From Symsagittifera roscoffensis (lineage: Eukaryota; Xenacoelomorpha; Acoela; Convolutidae), in NCBI RefSeq assembly GCF_963678635.1, contig NC_087070.1, positions 32,341,704-32,405,703 on the forward strand: 64,000 bases of DNA, given 5' to 3'. Shown here one piece after another: positions 32,234 through 43,745 of the stretch (positions are counted from its first letter, which is position 1; each line of letters begins with the position of its first letter). Both the position numbers and the translations under genes were made by a program. The notes under the pieces were generated by a model. That model made no database searches and had not been told where the DNA came from. It was given only the letters and a program-made list of their open reading frames with translations.

Positions 32234-32749
32234 ATAGTAAACCATCTATTTAGTGTTATTTGCTCATAGAAAGTAAATTATCTATTAAGAGAAATTTTTT
32301 TGCGTAAATCCGTTTTAGATAAAAGGTTAGCAAAACGTGAACAACTACAGCTAAAATAAGTGGTTAATTGCAAAAACAAAAATATGTTCCTGCAAATTTT
32401 GCCTCGTCAAACTATATTTGTAAACACCTTAATTATTTTAATTGAAATAATTGATTGAAATTAACTGATTAATTTAAATGCGAGTTTACTTCATAAGTTT
32501 GTTCAATTTATTCTTTTTGCAGGAATTGAGATTGATGGCAGGATATGGGATCGAAGTTGGGTTACAGGAATCGGGATCGAAGTTTGGTTACAGGAATTGA
32601 GATCGAAGTTGGTGACGAAGTTGGTCAGATCGAAGTTGAGATCAAATTGAGATTGGTAGACGTCATGTTTTGTTGGTGAACCATTGTTAATGGACACCTG
32701 TGGTAAATAAAAGATATAAATTAAAACGTTACCACACATAAACATATAT
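32234..32749. other. No gene seen
   Basis: 3' flank of the plus-strand gene. A short array of GGGATCGAAGTTGG(T)TACAGGAATTGA words (about 32545-32650) is the only structure. Confidence 0.4.
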
Positions 32750-33180
32750 GTAAATGGAATCCGCAAACAAAATGCGGATTCCACTTACAATTTGCGGATC
32801 CCACTTACAATTTGCGGATTCCACTTACAATTTGCGGATTTCATTTTTAATTTGCGGTTTCCAATCACAGTTGCGGATTCCGCAACAGCTCAATTTAACG
32901 CTACAAATGTTTTATCATTTGTTTGTGGATTCCACAAACTGTTCTGGATTCCACAAATACTGTTGCGGGTTCCGCAAATTTGCCTATTTTTGGAGCAATT
33001 TTGAGCGGTACGATGATTTAGGTATTTGTTTGTGGAATCCAAAACAGCATAGAAGATCAAAGAAAAGTAGCAATGTTGCGGATTCCGCGACAAATCTGAT
33101 TTTGGCCTTCTGCGGATTCCACTTACAATGCAGAGAATGCACAGTTTGGCCTCTTATGTGGTTTTACCACATCATGCTGA
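32750..33180 (+). repeat. GCGGATTCCGC-word repeat family, copy 2
   Basis: At 32772-32840 four copies of TTTGCGGATTCCACTTACAA stand at exactly 20-bp spacing. Further GGATTCCACAAA and GCGGATTCCGC words follow to 33120, then the family end with TGCACAGTTTGGCCTCTTATG. It matches 10610-10965 (opposite orientation) and 62850-63395. Confidence 0.8.
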
Positions 33181-35144
33181 TTTGCAAGTTGTTGTTTTTC
33201 CGTTCGTTTCATCGGCTAATTGTCAGGGCGGCTTTTTGAGTATTTTTATGAGTTCAATCAAGATCACTGAGTTTTGATAGTTAAAATAATTGGTTTCTAA
33301 GACAAAAAACTACAATTCACCAAAAAAAGGCGCCATGTAGCCGCGATTTTGTGAAGAATTATTATTGCCAGCTAGTGGATTCTGCATACACCTTGATAAT
33401 TTTAAATAAAATCAATTTTAAAAGATTTTATTTTTAAAATAAATTTTAGTTCCCTTCTTTTAAGAAGTTAATTACTAAAAATCAATTAATTAATATTAAA
33501 AAAACACAGAAAAATTTTTTAAAATGGTTTTTAGGAGAAAACCAGCCCCCATAAGATTGTTCCTGTGGCGAATTAGAAGAAACTTAAAAAGTTTTGGCTT
33601 AAAATTGCTGTTTCAGAACCTTGCTAATCAAACCACGCATCTCTACCAAAAACTTATCATTTTGGCCCCACATTTACAAAAAACTACCCAAAAAATTTTA
33701 GGAAGGAACAAACAAAATGTTAACTTTCAAGGCCACAGAGAAAAACCATTTTTTTTGAAAATTTTGCTCTTGTTTTTGTGAGTATGCAATGAATCATGTC
33801 GATTAACGGATTTTTGATCAAAGTAGTCTGTTTTTTGTTACAAACAAAATTTTAATGAGATCAGAAAAAATCAGGGTCACCGAAGTTACTACACTTGTCC
33901 TTCATCAGTTCGCCCAGTCAAAAATCAATGAATTTTTTGAAATAACGAAGGTTAAGTTTCACTCGAAGAAAAGTAAAGAGTCAGACTATTGAGAATCAAG
34001 CCAACCAGATTTAGAAAACTAACAGTTGCACAGAATAAACCGAAGTTGCAATAATGTCAAAGAGATTGACATAACATCAATTAATGAATCTATCAACTAT
34101 TTATACTTGGCTGCGTTCAGGTTTCTTTGGCTCTACAATTGAAATGTTTCTTCGAAAGTATTTTTATTCTTACTAGTGCGGTGAACTAAGGCAGAAATCG
34201 CAACTTGTCTTGCGTGTGAGGCTCTCTGCTTAAGAAAACTACCTGTCTAGCTACACCTGTACACATGCTCATGCTCTTAAAGAGCTTAAATAGCGACGTC
34301 TCACTTTAACTACCAGTGAAACGCAGAACTTAAACTTCTTAAAAAATTAAATCTCCACGTTTTTGGGAGTAACTCTTTTTGAAACCATTTTCAGGTCAAA
34401 TAATGGAAATTGCAGGAAAATTTATAATCAAAAAACCATTTCAAATAGTAACAACATCACTAATAGGAGAATCATAAGGTATTTAGTCAATTTGAATTGC
34501 CTTAGACTTTTTTATTCAGAATTTAGTTAACTTATGGGAGAGAGAGAGGAAGATAGAATCTTTTCCGAAAGTCAGACTTCACAGTATTAGTTTCATAAAA
34601 AAATCGCTTGTATTTTTTGGTCAACTGAATGAAACAAACTTTGCGCCCTTGATAAATCAACAGAAATTTATTTTAGAGAGATATCCAATTTTCTAGATAT
34701 ATCAATAAAAAAGCATAAAAAAGTCATTGCAAAACATTTTAGTTTATTAATACTTTTAAGAGAATATACAAAAAAGAATTTTTGTTGAACAATTTAACTA
34801 AAGCTGTACTTTGGCCTAACCCCCACCAGCCAAGGTTAACTCCCACCAGCCAAGGTTGGAAAAGCAATTTTGGTGGTCTTTGTTACCCACAATTACAGCC
34901 CTAAAACGTTTCATGGCTTGTAAAGTTAAATAAATTGATACTGATTTATAAGACTTTTTGGTAAGATCTAGCTTCAAAAACAACATTTTTGGCTGATTAT
35001 TAGAAAGACGCACTTTTTGCAAATGCAAGACCAAAGCACCCAAGACAATCTGAAGAGTTTTTTTTAAATTTCAGCATTTCAAGAACGCGAGCTCCGATGG
35101 GAAACTAACATCCAAATACTCAACACAACTGATACGAGAACAGG
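33181..35144. other. No gene seen
   Basis: AT-rich DNA. Open frames here (for example 33524-33781) have no family features. A 17-bp direct duplication TCCCACCAGCCAAGGTT lies at about 34822-34857. A GA-run (GAGAGAGAGGAAGA) is at 34537-34550. Confidence 0.5.
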
Positions 35145-35344
35145 NNNNNNNNNNNNNNNNNNNNNNNNNNNNNNNNNNNNNNNNNNNNNNNNNNNNNNNN
35201 NNNNNNNNNNNNNNNNNNNNNNNNNNNNNNNNNNNNNNNNNNNNNNNNNNNNNNNNNNNNNNNNNNNNNNNNNNNNNNNNNNNNNNNNNNNNNNNNNNNN
35301 NNNNNNNNNNNNNNNNNNNNNNNNNNNNNNNNNNNNNNNNNNNN
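35145..35344. other. Assembly gap, 200 N
   Basis: A run of exactly 200 N, probably a gap of set length. The sequence to its right begins directly with a tandem-repeat unit, so the gap likely hides more repeat copies. Confidence 0.98.
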
Positions 35345-37159
35345 TCTATAACCAGACAATGTTTACCTTAAAGTTATAGGGATTGGTAATAAATCTAACG
35401 CCTTTCGTATAAAACACTTCATAATTAGATAAAAATCGAGAAGCATTACTATAATTGAAACTTCAGCGCTGAAAATCCGAGACATTTTTCTATACATTCC
35501 GTACATTCAAAAAGTCAATTTAAGAAGAGTTTTATATCTCACGTTTTTGCGGTGTATAGAGATCAAATTGGGAAATTACCCGCTCATAAACCCAAGTAGT
35601 TTAATTTCACTGTTATCAGATTACTGAAGAGAGCAACAGCAATCTTACAATTACACAGACTAACTCTTCTCTGAAAAACAACTGTAGACAATATTTTGCC
35701 TTTTGAAACTGAGCTGATAATGCTAAATGGATGCTTCCAAATGTGACCAAGTTTTGGTTGAGCTTTTTATAATCGACTGGAGTAGTAGCTGAAATATTTC
35801 ATTGAGTGATAAAATGGTTTGATCGTCATGATCTTGAGCTCATTATCATTAAGCAAAAAAGAATTTCATTAGCGATAAAAAAAAATTTAAAAATGGAACA
35901 TTAGCTTGTTTGGTAATACTGTCAAAAATTTGTCAACTTTTCTAGAAGGTTAGGCTTTTTGTTTGAATAAATTCTCATATTTTATTGTTTAAGCTAGTTT
36001 AAACTTTAGTTCATCGATTTGATTAAGTTTAGCTCGAATCTGCAAACTTTTTGGAGCCGAAGGTTAGTGATGTTTCCAATCAAGAAAAACCAAGCTCCTT
36101 TTCATGGAATTGTACTGAAGACATCTAAACGTTTTTTTGGTAAAGTAAGAAAAAATTTAATGGAAGAAAAAAAGTATCAAATAGAATATATCAACATGGT
36201 ACAATTTTTCTGCGCTTGTGCAATTTGGTGATTAAGTGTCAGTTCTATTGAGAAAAACTTTGAAAAAAATATATTTATTTTTTTAATATAAATTAATTTA
36301 GTATTTAAAGACTTGTTCGAGAATTGTTACTCGCATAAGGTAGTTTCGAGAAGAGGGAAGAGTAGACAGTCTTCACGTCAAGCTATCCATCTACTTTGTC
36401 AAAAAATTATCTGAGTCCGAGGCTTATTTATTTGTTTCAATAGGTCTATAACCAGACAATGTTTACCTTAAAGTTATAGGGATTGGTAATAAATCTAACG
36501 CTTTTCGTATAAAACACTTCATAATTAGATAAAAAGCGAGAAGCATTGCTATAATTGAAACTTCAGCGCTGAAAATCCGAGACATTTTTCTATACCTTCC
36601 ATACATTCAAAAAGTCAATTTAAGAAGAGTTTTATATCTCGCGTTTTTGCGGTGTATAGAGATCAAATTGGGAAACTACCCGCTCATAAACCCAAGTAGT
36701 TTATTTTCACTGTTATCAGATTACTGAACAGAGCAACAGCAATCTTACAATTACACAGACTAACCATTCTCTGAAAAACAACTGTAGAAAATATTTTGCC
36801 TTTTGAAACTGAGCTGATAATGCTAAATGGATGCTTCCAAATGTGACCAAATTTTGGCTGAGCTTTTTATAATCGACTGGAGTAGTAGCTGAAATATTTC
36901 ATTGAGTGATAAAATGGTTTGATCGTCATGATCTTGAGATCATTATCATTAAGCAAAAAAGAATGCGTATTTTGGTTTTTCTGTCGTTTGCTTTTTTAGA
37001 GAAGTTTGATTTTTCTGTCTTTTTGTGCCCGTCCCGTACACCACAACAAATGCTTCTCGTCTGGATAGAAATTGTATTTAGATAATTTAACCTAAGTTTC
37101 TGTGTCTTCGGTCTAGAAACATATTATTTCTTATCTAGAATTAGAAATCTACAATTCTA

Positions 37160-37660
37160 CACTGGTGGACAAATTTTACCTCGAATTCAAATTTTTACTC
37201 TCTAAGAAACTTATGTCTTAAGACCTTTTAGGACACTTTATATTTTGAATTATAACACGTTTTTTTTACATCGACCGACATTAAATGATACAAACTACCC
37301 TCTCTGAAAGTTTCAAGTTGTGATTTGAAGCATTTACCAGTTTTTTCAGCGTCTGAAAATGCCAATTTTCATCATCCGCACAAAGTTTTTCAAAACTCGA
37401 GAAATTAAAAGAAACAGCTGAATTTACTAAAACTTTTACACTTATTATTTTCTCGTCGCATAAACAACTTTTTTACAATTATTCGAGAAAGAAATCATTA
37501 TGATGCAAAACTTAGTGCAGATGTGGAACTTTTCGAAATCTTTCAAACCAAGTTTTATTACACTCATACAGGGCATTGTGTTTAAATACCACATGAAAGT
37601 TGTCAAAAATTATCCTTTAAAACAGGTCATTCAGAGAAAAAAGCATAATTGCGCATAATT
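37160..37660. mobile_element. Tc1/mariner-like MITE inside the tandem unit, right end altered
   Basis: Starts TA|CACTGGTGGACAAATTTTACC, as in the intact copy at 57549-58063, and matches it throughout (Polinton excluded). The right terminal repeat is disrupted and runs into the next tandem unit. Confidence 0.65.
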
Positions 37661-38302
37661 GCACTTAATCACCGGCTTGTGCAATTTGGTGATTAAGTTT
37701 CAGTTCTATTGAGAAAAACTTTGAAAAAAATATATTTATTTTTTTAATATAAATTAATTTAGTATTTAAAGACTTGTTCGAGAATTGTTACTCGCATAAG
37801 GTAGTTTCGAGAAGAGGGAAGAGTAGACAGTCTTCACGTCAAGCTATCCATCTACTTTATCAAAAAATTATCTGAGTCCGAGGCTTATTTATTTGTTTCA
37901 ATAGGTCTATAACCAGACAATGTTTACCTTAAAGTTATAGGGATTGGTAATAAATCTAACGCTTTTCGTATAAAACACTTCATAATTAGATAAAAAGCGA
38001 GAAGCATTACTACAATTGAAACTTCAGCGCTGAAAATCCGAGACATTTTTCTATACCTTCCATGCATTCAAAAAGTCAATTTAAAAAGAGTTTTATATCT
38101 CGCGTTTTTGCGGTGTATAGAGATCAAATTGGGAAATTACCCGCTCATAAACCCAAGTAGTTTATTTTCACTGTTATCAGATTACTGAACAGAGCAACAG
38201 CAATCTTACAATTACACAGACTAACCATTCTCTGAAAAACGACTGTAGAAAATATTTTGCCTTTTGAAACTGAGCTGATAATGCTAAATGGATGCTTCCA
38301 AA

Positions 38303-38308
38303 TGTGAC
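38303..38308. other. Polinton target site duplication, left copy (TGTGAC)
   Basis: TGTGAC stands at 38303-38308 and again at 57140-57145. Unfilled sites in neighbouring repeat units (35742-35747 and 36842-36847) have one copy, in the same context CCAAATGTGACCAA. Six base pairs is the Polinton signature. Confidence 0.95.
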
Positions 38309-38574
38309 AGTAGTATGCATATAGTGCGTTAGGATCGGGGGGGGGGGGGGGGTTGTCATACATGGATGACCATTAGGTATAAATCATAATGGTCACCATG
38401 TATTAAATGATCAGCAATGGTCACCATGTAATAATCCTAATTGTCACCATGTATAATTTTATACCTAATGGTCACTATGTAATAATCCTAATTGTCACCA
38501 TAAATAATTTTATACCTAATAGTCCTCATGTAAAACTTCGGTATATTATTGAGTATTCCCACTGAACGTTGTGG
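38309..38574. repeat. Polinton left terminal inverted repeat
   Basis: 266 bp, matched in reverse by 56928-57139. It contains a G16 run and an internal 48-bp unit (TAATGGTCACCATGTAATAATCCTAATTG...) present once more here than on the right, which accounts for the length difference. Confidence 0.92.
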
Positions 38575-39475
38575 AAACGGGAATGGAATTAGGTTTTGGT
38601 CGGTGCATGTTTTCCCTTCTAAATTTTGGGGGTATTGGTTTGTTTACATGTAAAATGACGTTATATACCTATTATATGCGACCAAACTATATGGTATATA
38701 GAAAAGCACAAGATTTTGGCAGCGTAGCTTAACTGTTGGCTGCGGTGAACGATTTCCTTCAAAAATGCATGTTTTATTACTGAATCTCGAAGAAAGCAAA
38801 ATTCGTCAAGTGCGGCGGCCGCCACCTCTATTTAGGCAAAAATTAATAATCAATTTGACCAAAATAAGAATGAAAAATTTCGTTCAGCCAATTGAAGGTA
38901 AAAACAAAGAAAAATTATGGAACACTGAAAACTCTAAAATGATGAAATTGGCTTGAAAATTTTGACATTTCCATTTTCCATGTCTACAAGAGACTGAAAA
39001 ATAAACGTCTGAAATCTATGACAAAAACTTTGATTTGATAGAAAGGTTGAAAGAGCTAAAAGGTTGAAGTGCCTAAAGATCTTGAAAAACGAGAACACTG
39101 ATGAAAGCCAAAAGTGCCCATTAATTTTGCTGCAACCATTTCTAAGACGTGTACCTAACTTGTTACTATAAAATTGAAGTGGAACAAAATTTCTTGGGGT
39201 CCGAGTAGAGGAAAACGCATGGCGCTCGACTCTCAGCCGAAAGGCGGCGTTTCGAAACCCGTCCGGAAATTGTACTGAAAGGAGGCAACAGTAGCTGGTA
39301 TGGTGATATCCCCCCATAGATCGATTTTGTACTTTTTTTCTCACTTTGATAAAAAGCTTAACTTCTCGAATTACTGCTATTCAGTTAACAATTGGGTAAA
39401 ATTTCAATTACTAAAAGAATGTATTGTTCAAAATTGAATTGTAAAATGTATAAATCAACCATATTAAATGGTTAG
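38575..39475. other. Polinton left subterminal region, no clear gene
   Basis: Between the inverted repeat and the protease gene. A 63-codon plus-strand frame (38765-38956) has no family features. It also holds a tRNA-like promoter segment (39197-39280). Confidence 0.45.
39197..39280 (+). other. tRNA-like segment (A and B boxes), possible SINE head
   Basis: GGTCCGAGTAGAGG resembles a Pol III A box, and GCGTTTCGAAACCCG, about 40 nt on, a B box, with CGCTCGACTCTCAGCCG between them like an anticodon arm. The acceptor stem does not pair well. It is likely a tRNA-derived SINE piece or chance. Confidence 0.35.
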
Positions 39476-39922
39476 TTAATGGGTACGCATGTGAGTTAGG
39501 AAACGTTTCAAAACATGATCAGTTATATAAACAAAATCAGAAGCATCACCATTAAAGTTTTTATCAAAAATCAAATGTGCAATATAAATACAAAAAGAAC
39601 CGCACATGGTAGAGTTTGAGTCTTGCATGGGAAAGTTTGTCATCAATTCAGTCACTTGATGAAAATTCTCGTTCAATCGTTTATACAGATTGGTGTACTG
39701 CCAGAGAGGAAGACCGAGAGGATCAGCGAAGTATAAAACATTTCTTCTGTTGCATATCACAATCCAATGTGTCCCCGGAGAATCTGATTTTGAAGTGTTC
39801 ACAATCATAAAGATGTTGTTTGGGATGTGAGGTGGAAAATTGTCGGCTGCAAATACTCCAAAAAACTTATATTTCAGATGATTACAATTCTGAATGAGGT
39901 CCTGCAACTGGATTTCATCCAT
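39476..39922 (-). CDS. Polinton cysteine protease (adenain-like, PRO)
   Basis: About 148 residues from the ATG at 39922 (MDEIQLQDL), which follows the capsid gene's stop by 2 nt. The adenovirus-protease (C5/Ulp1-like) triad is visible as GTHWIVI (His), YFADPLG (Asp) and MCGSFCIYIAH (Cys). In the family it matures capsid proteins during assembly. It lies last in the minus-strand block next to the capsid genes, as in other Polintons. Confidence 0.88.
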   Translation of the reverse strand: MDEIQLQDLIQNCNHLKYKFFGVFAADNFPPHIPNNIFMIVNTSKSDSPGTHWIVICNRRNVLYFADPLGLPLWQYTNLYKRLNENFHQVTELMTNFPMQDSNSTMCGSFCIYIAHLIFDKNFNGDASDFVYITDHVLKRFLTHMRTH

Positions 39923-39924
39923 TT

Positions 39925-41232
39925 TCAGACTGTCGAAATGGGAAGGACGTTCTTTGTAACTTTGCGGTCGGAGGTAATAAATACATTGGATGAGCGTATA
40001 CCCCAAACAAAAATTTCCAGGTTTGCTGTCAAAGCGTTTGAGAATTGAAGATCGAGTGAAACTGAGCAGTTAGTAAGTTCTGGATGCAAGAAGTCATGAG
40101 CTGCCTGCTGTGTGCTAGTGAGATCAAAACACATAATAAAGTGCTGTTGGTAGTTATCCAGAGTGATTCCCAGCCCGCAGTGCAACAAACCCAGCGCTGA
40201 TAGTGTGTTGAAGAAGAGACGCTTATGATCTTGTGTACTGATTGGTGTACTTGCTATTGGTAAACCATTTCGTCTCAAAGTAACTTGCTCCAGTCCAAAT
40301 TTTTGATAATGAAAAGGATTCGTTCGGTTTGTTCCTAGAAATGCATTATTTGTGTTCAATGCTATGATAATTTGTCTCACCGGTTCACGAGCAAAAATAT
40401 CTTCCTGTTGCCAGCTGCGCTGACCAGCTGTTGCAAGAAATGTTTTTGTAATTTCTTCTTGATATGGGTAGTTCGCAGGAGTTTTGAGCAAAGTTGATTC
40501 AATGGCAGAGAGCACATGGTCGGTCACAGTCATTTTTCTAACATATAGGTTCGCTTCGAGTATTTGCAGCTTGTAATGCTTGGCAGCATCTTCCGATATA
40601 ATGAGAAAATCTTCATGAGAACGTCTGTAGGAAAGTCTGAGGGTAACACCGCTCAACAAATGCTTGTCACATGTGAAAAAATCAACTCCAGCGGGTCCAT
40701 AGAACCAAATTTCCCTCGATTCACGGACCAGTTCTCGTTGAGATGTGAAATCAGCTGCATCTATTGCAGCGGGATTGTTTTCAAAACGATATCCCTGACA
40801 CTTAAGCCATGAGTCCTTGGCTCCTTTGCTGTTAGAAACTTCTGTTCCAATAAAGCTTTTATGCGCAAAATTACTATTGGCATTTGAGATTTTGAGTCCA
40901 TTAGCAGAGAGGGTACAGTCAGAGAAAAGGGAATACAGGGAGTTGTTTACAAGGAACGGTGAATCAGACACAGTAGCATCAGTGTTGTCGTATCGCAGAT
41001 CAGCTCCATTTGATTGCGTTACTTTGCATCGTATTTCCAAATAAATTTTTTGCAGGTCAACAAAATTATTACGGTCACCGGTGATTTCAAATTCAAGCAT
41101 TGGTCCATTGGGTGAATAGACAGGTCCAATTTTTTGATCAAAAGCGTTTTCAAAAGTAATCAAAAGAGGTTGTTTTTCAAACAAATCCAGAGAGCTATGG
41201 GTAGCTTCATTGGGTAACAAATTAGCGATCAT
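39925..41232 (-). CDS. Polinton major capsid protein (double jelly roll)
   Basis: 435 residues. Length and features match the Polinton PY/MCP family: an N-terminal beta-rich segment (GPMLEFEITGDRNNFVDLQK), NNSLYSLFSDCTLSANG, a central YRRSHEDFLI, and a C-terminal FVWGIRSSNVFITSDRKV. The fold forms pseudo-hexameric capsomers in adintoviruses and virophages. It overlaps the upstream basic protein gene by 11 nt and abuts the protease gene, so the genes are packed as a unit. Confidence 0.8.
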   Translation of the reverse strand: MIANLLPNEATHSSLDLFEKQPLLITFENAFDQKIGPVYSPNGPMLEFEITGDRNNFVDLQKIYLEIRCKVTQSNGADLRYDNTDATVSDSPFLVNNSLYSLFSDCTLSANGLKISNANSNFAHKSFIGTEVSNSKGAKDSWLKCQGYRFENNPAAIDAADFTSQRELVRESREIWFYGPAGVDFFTCDKHLLSGVTLRLSYRRSHEDFLIISEDAAKHYKLQILEANLYVRKMTVTDHVLSAIESTLLKTPANYPYQEEITKTFLATAGQRSWQQEDIFAREPVRQIIIALNTNNAFLGTNRTNPFHYQKFGLEQVTLRRNGLPIASTPISTQDHKRLFFNTLSALGLLHCGLGITLDNYQQHFIMCFDLTSTQQAAHDFLHPELTNCSVSLDLQFSNALTANLEIFVWGIRSSNVFITSDRKVTKNVLPISTV

Positions 41233-41644
41233 TTTTTATGTTTGAGAAAAAATCTGCTCGACTTCTCACTGGTCTGGTTTTTCTTCGAATGGTTGTTTTT
41301 CTTTTTCGAGCCCCTACTGACCTTCTTCTTCGTAATCCATTCATTGGTGTCTTTCGACGACGACGTCTACCACCACCGAGTTGTTTTCTTGCAGTTTTTG
41401 TGACAGTGTTTTTCAATGCTTGTTTAGGAGACTTCTTTTTCATAGCGACATCAATTAGTTCTGGCGCTGCACTCATCAAAAGTTCTCTGCCCAGTTTTTT
41501 CGCAGCCGGTAGAATAACCCGTCGTGCAAACGGTATAGCAACACGACCAATACCAGCAGCCAAAGCGCCAAATCCACTGCCGCGTTGTCGGTAGTGTCCA
41601 GAGAAATGAGGAAGTGAAGCTTGCTTTGCATAATATTGTTCCAT
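41222..41644 (-). CDS. Polinton pVI/pX-like basic virion protein
   Basis: 140 residues. A Gly/Ala-rich amphipathic segment (GSGFGALAAGIGRVAIPFAR) and a VTKTARKQLGGG motif precede a strongly basic tail (GGGRRRRRKT, RRRRSVGARKRK). This arrangement is shared by adenovirus pVI/pX-like proteins and their Polinton counterparts, which bind DNA or membranes inside the particle. It lies between the minor and major capsid genes. Confidence 0.65.
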   Translation of the reverse strand: MEQYYAKQASLPHFSGHYRQRGSGFGALAAGIGRVAIPFARRVILPAAKKLGRELLMSAAPELIDVAMKKKSPKQALKNTVTKTARKQLGGGRRRRRKTPMNGLRRRRSVGARKRKTTIRRKTRPVRSRADFFSNIKNDR

Positions 41645-41650
41645 TGGTTT

Positions 41651-42547
41651 TCAATCAAAGCGCTTGAATTTTAGAGTCAACACAACTTTACCAGTTCCTG
41701 CAAAGGGCACTAGTCTTCCAGTTTCTGTGCGCAACTGTACCGATATTGATTGTACAGATGAAGTGAATAATTTTTTGTAGTCTAAATTAGTGAAGTTTTT
41801 TCGATGATTAGGTTCAATGCTGCAGGCACTACCGTTTTTGATGCGTCTATTTGAATCAATGACGCGTAGCAATGGGGCCTTTGCATCACCAACAGTTTGG
41901 TATTGAATAATGTCAATATAGACAAAAATTAGACTTGTCCCACTTGATAAGTCATATGGGAATTGAGATTCGTACAGTTCGTTTCCCTCATAAGATGCAT
42001 CGAAGGAGGGTATCATTTTGTAACCAATGTGATATTCACCGTTCTCATCAAGCTTTGCATTGTAGCCTAACAGACTGGGTATTTGGGGACTTGGGAATGA
42101 GATTCCTTCATTTGCGTTCATCCAAATACTCATGCTATTCGTGATTTCTTGAGGACTCGCATCAAAATGAATTTTGTCTTTGAGTTTTGTTTTTATCTCA
42201 TTAATCAATTGTTCTATAAAAGTGTACTCTCCTGATTTGATATAAACTTTTTCGCCATAGTAGGGTCTGGAAATTGTATTCCGATTGCCAGCGTTGGATT
42301 TACTGGCTACTACTTCGGATGCTCTGAAGTACGTAAATTCCTCATCAGTAACATTGTTTAATTTTGTGGGGAAAATTATTTCTGAGAGAGCAACTCTCCA
42401 ATCTCCGTCTAAAGCTATTTCTTCTTTACAAAAATTTCTAAAACTGGCCAAAGTGTTGTCTGGGAAATAATCCATTGAAGCTGTTGAAATCAAATGTACA
42501 GTAAACTCATCACTGCCCATTTTCGATATAATCAGCTTTGTTTCCAA
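41651..42547 (-). CDS. Polinton minor capsid (penton-like) protein
   Basis: 298 residues; a start at MGSDEFTVHLISTAS (about 42520) is likelier than the first Met. The N-terminus with FPDNTLASFRNF and LDGDWRVALSEIIFP matches the Polinton/adintovirus minor capsid (PX) family, whose single jelly roll forms pentons. It sits between the integrase and the pVI-like gene, the usual place. Confidence 0.75.
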   Translation of the reverse strand: METKLIISKMGSDEFTVHLISTASMDYFPDNTLASFRNFCKEEIALDGDWRVALSEIIFPTKLNNVTDEEFTYFRASEVVASKSNAGNRNTISRPYYGEKVYIKSGEYTFIEQLINEIKTKLKDKIHFDASPQEITNSMSIWMNANEGISFPSPQIPSLLGYNAKLDENGEYHIGYKMIPSFDASYEGNELYESQFPYDLSSGTSLIFVYIDIIQYQTVGDAKAPLLRVIDSNRRIKNGSACSIEPNHRKNFTNLDYKKLFTSSVQSISVQLRTETGRLVPFAGTGKVVLTLKFKRFD

Positions 42548-43745
42548 TTAAACTAAGTTCTTTTTCATAAAATTTTCCGCTGATTTCTTCCTTTTCCGCA
42601 TCAATGAGACTGTATGTTGGAGGGTTTACAGTAGGAATGGCAACTATTTCAAAAACTTCGTCTGTAAAAATCTGCTTGTAACCTTTTCTAAAAGGCAAGT
42701 CTGTCTTCGCTATTCGAACATAGTCACCAACATAAAATTTTGGTTTCTGTACCAACTTCGATGAACTGTTTGCAATTAATGAAACTAAAGCAGGTACATG
42801 TTTTCTTGTGACCTTGTTTGGAGCCAATTTTGTTACTCTATTAACGCGTGAGTTAATCGTTTGAACAAAACTTTGTAATTTTTCAATATAACTGTAAGTC
42901 CATTCAAACTCCAAGTATTTGTACATAATACTTTTCAGCGATCGAATGTTTCTTTCGGCAAACGCTGATTTTTTTTCACTGTGAGTATTGTATTTGATGA
43001 TTTCTCGTTTAGTACATAACTTTTCGAACTCTCCTTTAAACTCGGTGCCTTTGTCAACCCAAACTTTTTTTGGTTGTTTTGTTTTGATCATTTTTTTGAA
43101 AGCTTCGGTTGTTTCCTTAGCATATTTGGTCTTCAGGGGTTCCACTCGTAAGTAGCGAGAGAGGCAATCGACAGCAACTAACAAATATCGTACCCCTCGG
43201 TTATATTTAGCCAATTTATCAACATAAGCCAAGTCAAGAGACCAAATTTCGTTGATATCGTTAACAATCACTTTTAGCCGAGGATATGTTTTACGAAACA
43301 ATCCATACTTTGTATGTGATGATTGAGATCTCAGAAATTTTTCAACTTTTTTTGGTGAGAGTTGACTAGCATTTGTTAAATTTTTAACGCTACCAAATGC
43401 AGCTGGACCTTTCGTGTAGAGTAATTTGAGTTTCTTTTCTTCACTGATAGTAGGATTTCCATTCTTTTGTTGACGTCGTCGCAAACGATTCTTTACTGCT
43501 TTCATAGTTTTTATCATCGTCGTCATCGTCGTCGTTGGTGTTGGGGAAAAATTCTTTTTTCTGGGTTTTTCTTTTGTCTGATTGCTTGGTTCTGGGTTTG
43601 AGAGTTGTCGATCGAGTCTTCGAAGAGGAGGGTTTTGATCTCTTCGAGTACTCAGTTGTCGGGTTGTCGTCGGAGACGAAGGAGGAAGAAGTTGAGAAGG
43701 GCTTAGCTGCTTCGCTCTTAAGCGAGCGGAGAATCTGTTTGGCAT
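42510..43745 (-). CDS. Polinton retroviral-type integrase
   Basis: 411 residues. The DDE core reads IWSLDLAYVD (D1), KVWVDKGTEFKG (D2) and SAFAERNIRSLK (E, about 32 residues after D2). A C-terminal SH3/chromo-like region follows (VGDYVRIAKTDLPFRKGYKQ). The N-terminus is Ser/Pro and basic low complexity. In Polintons this enzyme inserts the linear element and makes the 6-bp duplication seen here. It overlaps the upstream gene. Confidence 0.92.
   Translation of the reverse strand: MPNRFSARLRAKQLSPSQLLPPSSPTTTRQLSTRRDQNPPLRRLDRQLSNPEPSNQTKEKPRKKNFSPTPTTTMTTMIKTMKAVKNRLRRRQQKNGNPTISEEKKLKLLYTKGPAAFGSVKNLTNASQLSPKKVEKFLRSQSSHTKYGLFRKTYPRLKVIVNDINEIWSLDLAYVDKLAKYNRGVRYLLVAVDCLSRYLRVEPLKTKYAKETTEAFKKMIKTKQPKKVWVDKGTEFKGEFEKLCTKREIIKYNTHSEKKSAFAERNIRSLKSIMYKYLEFEWTYSYIEKLQSFVQTINSRVNRVTKLAPNKVTRKHVPALVSLIANSSSKLVQKPKFYVGDYVRIAKTDLPFRKGYKQIFTDEVFEIVAIPTVNPPTYSLIDAEKEEISGKFYEKELSLIGNKADYIENGQ

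Larger units (their letters stand above)
35345..38308. repeat. Tandem array, unit about 1.46 kb, left of the Polinton
   Basis: The phrase TCTATAACCAGACAATGTTT opens similar blocks at 35345, 36445 and 37905. The full unit 36215-37674 restarts at 37675 (GCTTGTGCAATTTGGTGATT). The first copy diverges after 35866. The last copy is cut at 38308 by the Polinton and resumes right of it. Each unit also contains a MITE with a CACTGGTGGACAAA end (from 37160). Confidence 0.85.

Noticed and set aside
35120-35359. A minus-strand frame across the assembly gap
   Set aside because: Most of it is N; the frame is meaningless.
39197-39280. A functional tRNA gene inside the Polinton
   Set aside because: The acceptor arm does not pair; kept only as a tRNA-like segment.
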